Below are positions 8,763 through 16,383 of a stretch of 64,000 nt of DNA, piece after piece. The stretch comes from Candidatus Praeruminimicrobium purgamenti (GTDB lineage Bacteria > Elusimicrobiota > Endomicrobiia > Endomicrobiales > Endomicrobiaceae): the NCBI GenBank assembly GCA_018433585.1, contig JAHDQW010000005.1, forward strand, positions 49,059 to 113,058, written 5' to 3'. The notes under the pieces are model-generated. The model did no database searches. It worked only from the letters and a program-made list of their open reading frames with translations, and was not told the origin of the DNA. Within the stretch, counting starts at the first letter, position 1. The number at the start of each line of letters is the position of its first letter. The translations under genes and the position numbers were made by a program.

Positions 8763-9748
8763 TACGGCAACCTCTTAAAAACAGTAAGTTTTAAAATAAA
8801 TCCAAAAAGTAAAAGCCAAAATGCAGGAATTAAAAATTTCAAATATTGTTCATTATAGTTAACGGATTTTGTAAATTCAACTGTATTTTTCTCCAGCTTA
8901 TCAATGCTTACAAAAGCCGAGGAGAGAGCATCTGACGTTTGCGCATAGAAATATTCTCCTCCTGTTTTAGCCGCAATTTCTTTTAACAGAGTTTCGTCTA
9001 AGTCTGTTCCCTGAGGTCTTACTCGTCTTTTTCCGAAAAACATATCGTCAACTTCATAATAATCTTCCCGGCTGCCTACGCCTACCGTGTATATCTTTAT
9101 GTTATTATCTTTTGCTATGTTTGAAGCAACCAAAGGATCTATTTCACCCATATTATTGTTTCCGTCAGTAAGCAAAATAATTATTTTACTTTTTCCGTCA
9201 GTTTTTATAAGTCTGTTAACCGCAGTCGCTATAGCGTTTCCTATAGCCGTACCGTCAATTTTAGTTATCTTTGTATCAATATAGTCCACAAAATTAATTA
9301 AAGCGTCTTTATCAAGCGTAAGAGGGCACTGAGTAAAAGCTATTCCGCTGAAAACAACTATTCCGATTCTGTCGTTCATTCTTTTTAATACAAATTCTTT
9401 TGCTCTTGCTTTTGCATTTTCTATTCTGGAAAGGCTTACTGAAGGGTCTATCGCTTCCATGCTTGTAGACGTATCTATAACAAGCATAATATCAATGCCG
9501 TTTGCCTGAAAAATTTCATATTTTGACGAGCTTTGAGGTCTTGCCAATGCTGCTATCGCAAGAATAAGCCCTGCCAATATCAAAATTTCAGGAATAATCA
9601 AAAGTTTTATTCTTAAACTTTTTTGATTATTAAAAAAAGAAACCTGAGAAAATTTTAACGAACTTTTTTTATAATATTTTCTTTTTAAGAAAAATAAAAT
9701 AAGAATTACAGGTATCAGCAATAAAAAATATACGTATAAAAATCTCAT
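8762..9748 (-). CDS. batA: VWA-domain membrane protein BatA (bat1)
   Basis: 328 aa, same plan as BatB: N-terminal membrane segment (about 4-21), a second at about 48-68, ALARPQ linker, VWA domain with MIDAS DTSTS (92-96), GTAIGNAI and LLTDGNNN, then a terminal membrane helix. Compared with BatB it has the shorter linker and the EVDDMFFG insertion usual for BatA. The start overlaps the preceding DUF4381-like gene by 4 nt (ATGA). It is closely related to 58380-59378 in bat2. Confidence 0.88.
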   Translation of the reverse strand: MRFLYVYFLLLIPVILILFFLKRKYYKKSSLKFSQVSFFNNQKSLRIKLLIIPEILILAGLILAIAALARPQSSSKYEIFQANGIDIMLVIDTSTSMEAIDPSVSLSRIENAKARAKEFVLKRMNDRIGIVVFSGIAFTQCPLTLDKDALINFVDYIDTKITKIDGTAIGNAIATAVNRLIKTDGKSKIIILLTDGNNNMGEIDPLVASNIAKDNNIKIYTVGVGSREDYYEVDDMFFGKRRVRPQGTDLDETLLKEIAAKTGGEYFYAQTSDALSSAFVSIDKLEKNTVEFTKSVNYNEQYLKFLIPAFWLLLFGFILKLTVFKRLP

Positions 9749-10623
9749 ATCCTTTCCACAAAACTTTTTGCTTTTTGAAAATCGTCATTTATAGTTTCTA
9801 CTGACGGTATCACTTTCGCGAATTTTACCAAATCACAGTTTATTAAATAATTTTTAAGTTCTCTGTTATAATCATATGAAACTTTATCCTTTAAAAGAAC
9901 AAAAAGTTCTCCCGTCGTTTTGCCGAGTCCGTCGACATTATAAACTCTTGATATATAAAATCTCAAAATATCAGACAATTTATCGTAATAATCCTTTATT
10001 TGTCCTTTTTCTATAAGATTCAGCGACTGTAAATTTTCAAGCTGAGACAATGCGTATTCTTTAGGAGGTATTGAACGTATTATTTCATTATGAGTCAAAG
10101 CCGGAGATTTTCTTTTCTTAATAAACTTGTATATACAATATATCACAAACAAAACAATAATTATTGCCAATATTATTTTAATATACCACCAAGCGCTGTG
10201 TCCGAAAGAATAAATTCCTTTTATATCAAAAATATCACGGCTAGGTTTCTTAGGATTTAAAACACTTTTAATTTCTATCTGTTCCGCTTTTGTCTTTATA
10301 AATTTTGACAGCCCGTTAACAGTAAAATTTATGTCGGCCGAAAGCAGTTCAACTTTTCCGGCTTTGAATGAAGTCATAATAAAAGCAACTGCTCCGTCAG
10401 AATCAGGTTGAACATCAAGCAACTCAAAATCTCCGAAATCGGCAGACTGCAGTTTCTTTTTATCAATATTTTCGGCAGTTAGTCCTTCAGCTTTAATTTT
10501 TAAAGTAATTTTATCGCCTACCGTGAGATTATCTTTAGGGAAAAGCGTCTGCTCAAAAGCAAAGCAGTTTACCGATAATACCAAGAAAAAAAAGATTGTT
10601 ATCAGTTTTATTTTGTTTTTCAT
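9745..10623 (-). CDS. BatD/DUF4381-like single-pass membrane protein (bat1)
   Basis: 292 aa: signal peptide (about 1-22, ending CFA), a beta-rich periplasmic domain of about 120 residues with an Ig-like N-terminal segment (LFPKDNLTVGDKITLKI), a membrane helix (WWYIKIILAIIIVLFVIYCIY, about 145-166), and a cytoplasmic helical domain with PPKEYALSQLENL and YYDKLSDILRFYI. This short BatD-like form is common directly after the DUF58 gene in Bat operons. The role is unknown; it may link periplasmic BatD-like domains to cytoplasmic DUF58/MoxR proteins. Two further paralogs are at 59392-60333 and 48918-49838. Confidence 0.75.
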   Translation of the reverse strand: MKNKIKLITIFFFLVLSVNCFAFEQTLFPKDNLTVGDKITLKIKAEGLTAENIDKKKLQSADFGDFELLDVQPDSDGAVAFIMTSFKAGKVELLSADINFTVNGLSKFIKTKAEQIEIKSVLNPKKPSRDIFDIKGIYSFGHSAWWYIKIILAIIIVLFVIYCIYKFIKKRKSPALTHNEIIRSIPPKEYALSQLENLQSLNLIEKGQIKDYYDKLSDILRFYISRVYNVDGLGKTTGELFVLLKDKVSYDYNRELKNYLINCDLVKFAKVIPSVETINDDFQKAKSFVERI

Positions 10624-10629
10624 ATATTT

Positions 10630-11886
10630 TTATTTTATTTTTACAGAATTTATATCAGATGCCGGCGTACTTTCATCTGTATCTTTCTCTTTTACCGTAA
10701 CATTTTCGGCATTCAGAGATACGTTCTCGCCTATAATCACTGACGATGCCCCTGAAAAGCATGTCTCATTGCCGTTTTTTTCTTTTTCGTATAAAATTTT
10801 TATTTTTTCTATTGCTTCCGGATACTTTTGATCAGCTGAAAGTTTAAACCATTTTTTTGCCTCTTCCTCATTTTGAGACACGCCTTCGCCGTTATAATAC
10901 ATTATTCCCAGCATATACTGTCCTTCCATATCATTGTATTTTTCGGCTGCAGCTTTAAAATAATCAAAAGCAAGAGGGTAATTCTGAGGAACATTTAACC
11001 CTTCATAATAAATAACTCCGAGCATATAAACAGCTTCTTTTTTATCGCTTACCGAAGCACGCCTGAAATATTCAAGAGCGGCAGGATAGTTTTTATAACC
11101 CAAATCTCCGTAATAGCACATCATTCCGAGAGCATATTCGGCATCGGCATTACCTTGTTTTGCAGCTTTATTGTACCAGTTGAAAGCAGATTTATAATTT
11201 TTATTATCATAATAATAATCGCCCAATTCCATCTGAGCCTTATCATATCCTGCTTCTGCCGATTCTTTAAACAATTCCCTGGCAGTTTCTATATCTTGTG
11301 ACAACCCTTCTCCGTTTTCATACATTATTCCCAAACGGTACTGGGCCCTTTTATCTTTTTGTTCCGATGCTTTTTTATACCATTTAGCAGCTTCATCGAC
11401 ATTTTTTTCAGTAATAACGCCGTTATAATACAGTTCGCCCATTTTATACTGAGCATAAACATTTGCATTTTGTGCGGATTTCTGATACCACTTAAATGCT
11501 TCTTTCATATCTTTTTTTACGCCGGTTCCGTTCTCATACATTTCGCCCAGATAAAATTGCGCTCCGCTTTGTTCCTGTAAAGCCGCTTTTTTATACCATT
11601 TGACAGCTTCTTCATCACTTTGGCGAATATTTCCTGTACCGCTTGCATGAAAACCGCCTATTTCATACTGCGCATTTGGATTGCCCTGTAAAGCAGATTT
11701 TTTAAGCCATTTATACGCTTCGTGGTAATTTGCGTCCATACCGTCGCCGTTATAATACATCATACCTATTTTGTATTGCGCTATCGGATCTTTTTCATCC
11801 TGATTTATTTCAAAACACAAAACATTTCTATAACCGGTAAAAAATACAGTTACAGCAAAAAGCGATATCAGCAATATTTTTTTCAT
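10630..11886 (-). CDS. Exported Sel1-repeat protein
   Basis: 418 aa with a signal peptide (about 1-25) and nine tandem Sel1-like repeats from about residue 34 to 375, each starting AQY-x-LG-MYY-NG-G and ending with a W-KKAA-type helix; the sixth is shortened (YYYDNK). The C-terminal ~45 residues are Ser/Glu/Val-rich without repeats. Sel1 repeats form alpha-solenoids for protein contacts. Its place inside bat1, between DUF58 and the DUF4381-like gene, is unusual and suggests an extra scaffold for this complex or a peptidoglycan/envelope adaptor. No catalytic motif is seen. Confidence 0.85.
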   Translation of the reverse strand: MKKILLISLFAVTVFFTGYRNVLCFEINQDEKDPIAQYKIGMMYYNGDGMDANYHEAYKWLKKSALQGNPNAQYEIGGFHASGTGNIRQSDEEAVKWYKKAALQEQSGAQFYLGEMYENGTGVKKDMKEAFKWYQKSAQNANVYAQYKMGELYYNGVITEKNVDEAAKWYKKASEQKDKRAQYRLGIMYENGEGLSQDIETARELFKESAEAGYDKAQMELGDYYYDNKNYKSAFNWYNKAAKQGNADAEYALGMMCYYGDLGYKNYPAALEYFRRASVSDKKEAVYMLGVIYYEGLNVPQNYPLAFDYFKAAAEKYNDMEGQYMLGIMYYNGEGVSQNEEEAKKWFKLSADQKYPEAIEKIKILYEKEKNGNETCFSGASSVIIGENVSLNAENVTVKEKDTDESTPASDINSVKIK

Positions 11887-11918
11887 AATAAAAACCTCTT
11901 TATTTTTTATTTAGCCGC

Positions 11919-12806
11919 TTAATAATGCTTAAGAACTTTTTTTTCTCTGTTCTTAAAAAACTTAATTAATTCAAATATATAAGGCTTATCCGTAGAAATA
12001 TCAATAACATCAGATTTTGAGGTTTTAAAAATATTATTCAAATAATCATTATGCTCTTTTAAATTTTTATAATATTCATTACGAACATTATACGATGAAA
12101 GATCAACGTTAAACACAGCCCCCGTTTCGGCATCTTCAATGGTAAAAATTCCTTTTGACGGAAGTTTTTGTTCTTTTGGATCTGAAATTTTAACGCATAC
12201 CAAATCATGCCTTTTCGACGTTACTTTTAACAACTTGTCGAAATTTCTATCATAAAAATCAGATATAAGAAATACCAAAGCTTTTCTTTTATATAATTTG
12301 TTTAAATATCTTAACGCATTTTCTATATTTGTCTTTTTGTTCTGAGGTTTATAACTCAAAATAATATCAATAAGCTTCAATATATGTTTCTTGTTTTTTT
12401 TAGGCTTAATATATTTTTCTACGATATCGGTAAAAGCCAAAAGTCCTGCACGGTCATTATTTTTTAATGCCGAAAATGCAAGAACCGAGGTTAATTCCGC
12501 TATTAACTCATTTTTTGTAATGTCCTTGCTTCCGAAATGTCCCGAAGCGCTTAAATCGGCGACAAACATTACTGTCTGTTCTCTTTCTTCGTCGTATTTC
12601 TTAACGTACGGCCTGTCTCTTCTAGCCGTAACATTCCATGAAATTCTCCTTATATCGTCTCCGGGAGCATATTCTCTGACTTCACTGAATTCAAGACCCT
12701 GACCTTTAAAAACGCTGTGATATTTTCCTGAAAAAACATCATCAACAAGTTTTTTTGATCTGAGTTCTATTTTTTTTATCTTTGATAGAATTTCCGAATT
12801 TAACAA
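11919..12806 (-). CDS. DUF58 family protein (bat1)
   Basis: 295 aa, no signal peptide or membrane helix. It has the DUF58 signature: GxGLEFSEVREYAPGDDIRRI-WNVTARR near residues 36-65 and a VWA-like core (MFVADLSASGHFG, about 92-104; FLISDFYD, about 179-186). DUF58 proteins are usually encoded beside MoxR ATPases and are thought to be cytoplasmic partners or substrates. Here the gene follows moxR by 44 nt. The duplicate at 60337-61224 matches over its length (GMEFAEVREYQHGDD). Confidence 0.88.
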   Translation of the reverse strand: MLNSEILSKIKKIELRSKKLVDDVFSGKYHSVFKGQGLEFSEVREYAPGDDIRRISWNVTARRDRPYVKKYDEEREQTVMFVADLSASGHFGSKDITKNELIAELTSVLAFSALKNNDRAGLLAFTDIVEKYIKPKKNKKHILKLIDIILSYKPQNKKTNIENALRYLNKLYKRKALVFLISDFYDRNFDKLLKVTSKRHDLVCVKISDPKEQKLPSKGIFTIEDAETGAVFNVDLSSYNVRNEYYKNLKEHNDYLNNIFKTSKSDVIDISTDKPYIFELIKFFKNREKKVLKHY

Positions 12807-12850
12807 TTATAATCTCCAGATTCCAGAATTATAATATTTACTGCCGATGA

Positions 12851-13846
12851 TTACGGCACTTCAACGCCGTCAAAAATCTGTTTTATTACATCATCGCTTG
12901 TAAGTTCCTGCGCATCTGCGTCATAAGTTGTAAGTATTCTGTGCCTTAAAACATCCGGACCGATATCTTTTATATCCTCGGGAGTTACAAAACCTCTGCC
13001 GTTTAAAAATGCCAGAGCCTTCCCTGCCAAGTTTAAGTTAATCGTAGCTCTCGGAGAAGCTCCGAAAGCTATAAGATTTTTTAACTCTTTAAGATTATAT
13101 TTTTCAGGTTTTCTTGTGGCAAAAACAATATCAACTATATAATTTTTCACTTTTTCGTCAACATAAATATCATCAACAGCTTTTTTGGCTTCTTCCAAAT
13201 CTTTTAGAGTCAAAACTGAATTTATTTCTATTTTTTTTCTTGTTGAATATCTGTCCAATATAGCTCTTTCTTCCTGTTCGTTAGGATAATCAAGTTTAAG
13301 TTTAAGCATAAATCTGTCGACTTGTGCTTCCGCTAAAGGATATGTCCCTTCCTGTTCTATAGGGTTCTGTGTCGCAAGAACCAAAAAAGGGTCCGGAAGA
13401 GGATAAGTAACATCTCCTATGGTAACTTGTCTTTCCTGCATTGCTTCCAAAAAAGCACTTTGAACTTTTGCAGGAGCTCTGTTTATTTCATCTGCCAGAA
13501 TAAAGTTCGAAAAAACAGGTCCTTTTTTGATATTAAAATTACACTGTTTTGCGTCATAAATTAATGTCCCCGTCAAATCTGACGGCAACAAATCAGGCGT
13601 AAATTGTATTCTTTTAAAATCTCCCGAAACGGCTTTAGCCATCGTGTTAACTGCCAATGTTTTCGCAAGACCGGGCACACCCTCAAGCAATATATGTCCG
13701 TCTGACAAAAGACCGACCAGCATCCTTTCTATAATATAATTTTGACCGACTATAACCTTTGAAACTTCATTTAATAAACCTTTAATTGCCAAAGATTGCT
13801 GCTTAACTTTTTCATTTAAACTTTTAATATCAACAGTTTCTGACAT
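12851..13846 (-). CDS. moxR: MoxR-family AAA+ ATPase (bat1)
   Basis: 331 aa AAA+ ATPase, a putative chaperone for VWA-domain proteins. Seen: Walker A GVPGLAKT (56-63), Walker B FILADEINRAPAK, the Q-rich MQERQVTIG loop, sensor ATQNPIEQEGTYPLAEAQ and sensor 2 GASPRATINL. Length is typical. It is the promoter-proximal gene of bat1; SD AAGGAG lies about 7 nt before the ATG. A strong promoter with a near-CIRCE operator is just upstream (13874-13927), suggesting heat-shock control by HrcA. It is a close paralog of 61241-62236. Confidence 0.93.
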   Translation of the reverse strand: MSETVDIKSLNEKVKQQSLAIKGLLNEVSKVIVGQNYIIERMLVGLLSDGHILLEGVPGLAKTLAVNTMAKAVSGDFKRIQFTPDLLPSDLTGTLIYDAKQCNFNIKKGPVFSNFILADEINRAPAKVQSAFLEAMQERQVTIGDVTYPLPDPFLVLATQNPIEQEGTYPLAEAQVDRFMLKLKLDYPNEQEERAILDRYSTRKKIEINSVLTLKDLEEAKKAVDDIYVDEKVKNYIVDIVFATRKPEKYNLKELKNLIAFGASPRATINLNLAGKALAFLNGRGFVTPEDIKDIGPDVLRHRILTTYDADAQELTSDDVIKQIFDGVEVP

Positions 13847-13873
13847 TGCTTTGCTCCTTTTGCCAAAATCATT

Positions 13874-13899
13874 TTAGCACTCTTCCAACTTAGTGCTAA
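13874..13899. promoter_or_regulatory. CIRCE-like operator at the moxR promoter
   Basis: Plus strand reads TTAGCACTC, 8 nt, then TAGTGCTAA: perfect octamer arms TTAGCACT/AGTGCTAA separated by 10 nt instead of the 11 in consensus CIRCE (TTAGCACTC-N9-GAGTGCTAA). It begins at the last base of the -10 box, the same position as the CIRCE on the groES promoter at 32549. HrcA binding is inferred; the 1-nt shorter spacing could weaken it. Confidence 0.7.
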
Positions 13900-13927
13900 T
13901 TATATATTTTTATGACTCAAAAATCAA
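13899..13927 (-). promoter_or_regulatory. Promoter of the moxR/bat1 operon
   Basis: Minus strand -35 TTGATT (13922-13927), 17-nt spacer, -10 TATAAT (13899-13904). The string TATAATTAGCAC that joins the -10 box and operator is identical to that on groES. Confidence 0.75.
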
Positions 13928-13929
13928 TA

Positions 13930-14337
13930 TTATAATGATTTTTTCACAATCTTTTTTTCATTTTTCTTTATCTTTTTCCAAAGGTCGATAACGTCTTTTT
14001 CAGTTTTAACTTTTGATTTCCCGAAAACATGAGGATGCCTTCTTATCATTTTTTTGTTTAAACATTCTATCACATCATAAATATCAAACAATTTATTCTC
14101 TTTTGCTATTTGGGCATGAAAAATAACCTGAAGCAGAACATCTCCCAATTCTTCCTTCATATTTTCAACATCTTTTTTTAATATTGCTTTTTTTAATTCT
14201 CTTGATTCTTCAAACAAATATTTAATAAGTGTTTCATGTGTTTGTTTTTTATCCCATACACATCCGTTTTTTCCTCTTAATTTTTTAAAAATATCAACTA
14301 ATTCAGAAAAACCTGTTTCTTTGTTTTGTTTTCTCAT
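13930..14337 (-). CDS. mazG: MazG-type nucleoside triphosphate pyrophosphohydrolase
   Basis: Hydrolyses (d)NTPs to the monophosphate and pyrophosphate, a house-cleaning role. The 135-aa protein from the ATG at 14337 is one MazG domain: CVWDKKQTHETL, metal motif EESRELKKAI and EELGDVLLQVIFHAQIA, then the RRHPHVFG motif. E. coli MazG has two such domains; this is a single-domain form with a Lys-rich end. I prefer 14337 over the longer reading from 14391 because conservation begins just after it and a TATAAT box (14356-14361) would otherwise fall inside the gene. SD is weak (GGGA). Confidence 0.88.
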   Translation of the reverse strand: MRKQNKETGFSELVDIFKKLRGKNGCVWDKKQTHETLIKYLFEESRELKKAILKKDVENMKEELGDVLLQVIFHAQIAKENKLFDIYDVIECLNKKMIRRHPHVFGKSKVKTEKDVIDLWKKIKKNEKKIVKKSL

Positions 14338-14350
14338 TTTTATTCCCTGT

Positions 14351-14379
14351 TTGACATTATAGTGTGCAAATGATATATT
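14351..14379 (+). promoter_or_regulatory. Promoter of tRNA-Leu
   Basis: Plus strand -35 TTGACA (14351-14356), 17-nt spacer ending TGA (extended -10), -10 TATATT (14374-14379); predicted start about 28 nt before the tRNA. Confidence 0.75.
14356..14361 (-). promoter_or_regulatory. Putative -10 box of mazG
   Basis: A perfect TATAAT on the minus strand 19 nt before the chosen mazG start, overlapping the tRNA-Leu -35 on the other strand. No good -35 at 17 nt, so a weak call. Confidence 0.4.
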
Positions 14380-14413
14380 TTTTAGGTTCAAAACTCAACA
14401 AATCCTTTTTATC

Positions 14414-14496
14414 GCCGAGGTGGTGGAATGGCAGACACGCAGGTCTCAGAAGCCTGTCCTTGCAAAGGGGTGCGAGTTCAAATCTCGTCCTCGGCA
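14414..14496 (+). tRNA. tRNA-Leu (CAG)
   Basis: 83 nt, class II. Acceptor GCCGAGG pairs with CCTCGGC, discriminator A73. Anticodon loop CTCAGAA gives CAG within stem CAGGT/GCCTG. A long variable arm and T arm GCGAG-TTCAAAT-CTCGT are present. CCA is not encoded. It is the only plus-strand gene in the window and faces the 3' end of the gene at 14531. Confidence 0.95.
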
Positions 14497-14530
14497 TATT
14501 TCAAACTCAATTAAAAATATTCCGGTGTTT

Positions 14531-15442
14531 TTATTTTTGTGAAAATATTGAAGACAGTCCTTTCCACCAAGGAAGCCTTTTGGACTCAAGAACTTTTAAA
14601 GTTCTGCCTTTTGCTACTTTGGAGCGCCCCGTTATTAAATTTGCATACTCAACATAAACATCATAATGGTCATCCTGCTCTTTTATTTTATGGACTGGAA
14701 CTGCAAACGGAATCATTTCATTATCTTTTATGGCGCCTATCAAATGCCCCAAATAATGGGATATGTCTCTGCCGTCGGTAATTCTGGCAAGAACCATATC
14801 TCCTACAGCAATATTTTCTACTTTTTTTCCTGCGTTGTCTTCAAGTATTACGACTTCAAGTTCTATTGTTACCATATCCTGAAAAGAAGTCGTTTCCAAA
14901 TGAATATCCGGCAGATAGTTGGGAAGTTTCTTAAAGTCTCTCAAAGTGAGTTCTTCCGCAACTATTTGCATTTGGATTTCATTGTCTATAAAAAATTCTT
15001 CAAATATATTTTTCAAATCATTAACAGTCAATATTTTATGCTGTTTAAGATTGCTTGATATAAAATCTCTAAAATTTGTTTCTATATTTTTTGTCTCTTT
15101 TTCGGTAACACCGACAGCCAAACGGTAAGAATATATTGTCTTTTCAAATGAAAACCAATCCATTGTGGCTGTCTGCTCGTAAATTACGGGATTATAAGTC
15201 ATAACGGAACTAAACCTTAACAAATCAAGATTTTTATTGTTTGTTATAATATGTATTAAACCGAATATGTTTTCATTTTTTAAGTGTATTTTTACTTTGT
15301 ATGCCGTAATATATTTTAGCATTACTCCGATATTAATTATAGCCTGCTCAAGATTATCGTTAGCAAGTTCAAGAGCAAGCTTTGCTTCCGATTCTTCGCA
15401 GCCGGTATCTTCCATTAACACTTTTATATTTTCTGTTATCAT
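14531..15442 (-). CDS. Unrecognised protein with an N-terminal UBA-like segment
   Basis: 303 aa, apparently cytoplasmic. Residues about 3-38 (ITENIKVLMEDTGCEESEAK onward, with ALELANDNLEQAI) look like the three-helix UBA-type fold found at the N-terminus of EF-Ts or in NAC. The middle is charged and helical; from about 190 the sequence is beta-rich (DMVTIELEVVILEDN, GDMVLARITDGRDIS), perhaps a small beta-barrel. I do not recognise the family. ATG at 15442 is preferred over 15448 because AGAGG lies 7 nt before it. It follows the recombinase gene with a short overlap-like junction, so it is co-transcribed with topA-xerC. Confidence 0.7.
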   Translation of the reverse strand: MITENIKVLMEDTGCEESEAKLALELANDNLEQAIINIGVMLKYITAYKVKIHLKNENIFGLIHIITNNKNLDLLRFSSVMTYNPVIYEQTATMDWFSFEKTIYSYRLAVGVTEKETKNIETNFRDFISSNLKQHKILTVNDLKNIFEEFFIDNEIQMQIVAEELTLRDFKKLPNYLPDIHLETTSFQDMVTIELEVVILEDNAGKKVENIAVGDMVLARITDGRDISHYLGHLIGAIKDNEMIPFAVPVHKIKEQDDHYDVYVEYANLITGRSKVAKGRTLKVLESKRLPWWKGLSSIFSQK

Positions 15443-15444
15443 TT

Positions 15445-16383
15445 TCATCCTCTTGGATGAGTTTTATCGTATATTTTTCTTAAACTTTCCAATGTTACAT
15501 GCGTATAAATCTGCGTAGTTGATAAATTTTTATGCCCAAGCATTTTTTGTACGCTTCTTATATCGCACCCTCTGTCCAATATGTGCGTAGCAAAAGTATG
15601 TCTTAAGGTATGAGGAGAAATTTTTTGCATATAGCCTGCTTTTACAAACCAGCCGTGCAGAACTTTTCTGGCCCCGCGCGAAGTAATTCTCTCTCCGAAC
15701 TTATTCAAAAACATCGGCGAATTTATTTTACAATCTTGTCCGTTTTTTCTTCTTTCATCAATATAATTTTTGATTGCGACAAGACACATGTCGCCAACAG
15801 GAACTATCCGTTCGGCAGAACCTTTGCCGAACACTTTTACGCTGCCCGAAAGAAGATCTATATCTTTTAAATTTATATTTACCAGTTCTTCTATTCTTAT
15901 ACCTGAAGAATATAAAAGTTCAAGCATTGCTCTGTCTCTGTATTCCATACCGGGCAAATCAAACAATTTATGAATATCATTCTCGGTTAAAAAGACAGGT
16001 ATTCTTTTTTCCTTTTTAGGACTCGACATAGAGGCAACAGGATTTATTTCTATAATGTTATTTATTACAAGAAATTTGTAAAAAGATTTTAATACCGCAA
16101 ATTTCCTTATAATGGAAGACTTTTTAAGCTGTTTGTCATACAAAAAAGCCAAATAATCTCTTACAATATTTCTTGTACATCTTATAAGGTCAGCGCTGTT
16201 AGATTTATTTAGAAAATCGGCAAAATCATACATGTCAGAATGATAAGCTCTGGCTGTATGCTGTGAATAATTCTTTTCTGCCTGCAAATATTGTATAAAT
16301 TGTTCTATTTCTTTGATTTGGCAGTTTTCTTTGTCGTTTTCTTGACGGCTTTCGCCGCCGGCTGAGTCTCTTGTTTTATCCAT
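15445..16383 (-). CDS. xerC: Tyrosine recombinase, XerC/XerD type
   Basis: Site-specific recombinase, probably resolving chromosome dimers at dif. The N-terminal SAM-like core-binding domain spans about 25-110 (FIQYLQAEKNYSQHTARAY); the catalytic domain carries all expected residues: Arg in GIRIEELV, Lys in VFGKGSAER, HTLRHTFATH, His in LGHKNLSTTQ and the nucleophile Tyr in IYTHV. I choose the ATG at 16383 (AGGA 7 nt upstream). This gives a 25-residue polar extension ahead of the usual Xer start and overlaps the topA end by 79 nt. Whether it is XerC or XerD cannot be settled alone. Confidence 0.9.
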   Translation of the reverse strand: MDKTRDSAGGESRQENDKENCQIKEIEQFIQYLQAEKNYSQHTARAYHSDMYDFADFLNKSNSADLIRCTRNIVRDYLAFLYDKQLKKSSIIRKFAVLKSFYKFLVINNIIEINPVASMSSPKKEKRIPVFLTENDIHKLFDLPGMEYRDRAMLELLYSSGIRIEELVNINLKDIDLLSGSVKVFGKGSAERIVPVGDMCLVAIKNYIDERRKNGQDCKINSPMFLNKFGERITSRGARKVLHGWFVKAGYMQKISPHTLRHTFATHILDRGCDIRSVQKMLGHKNLSTTQIYTHVTLESLRKIYDKTHPRG

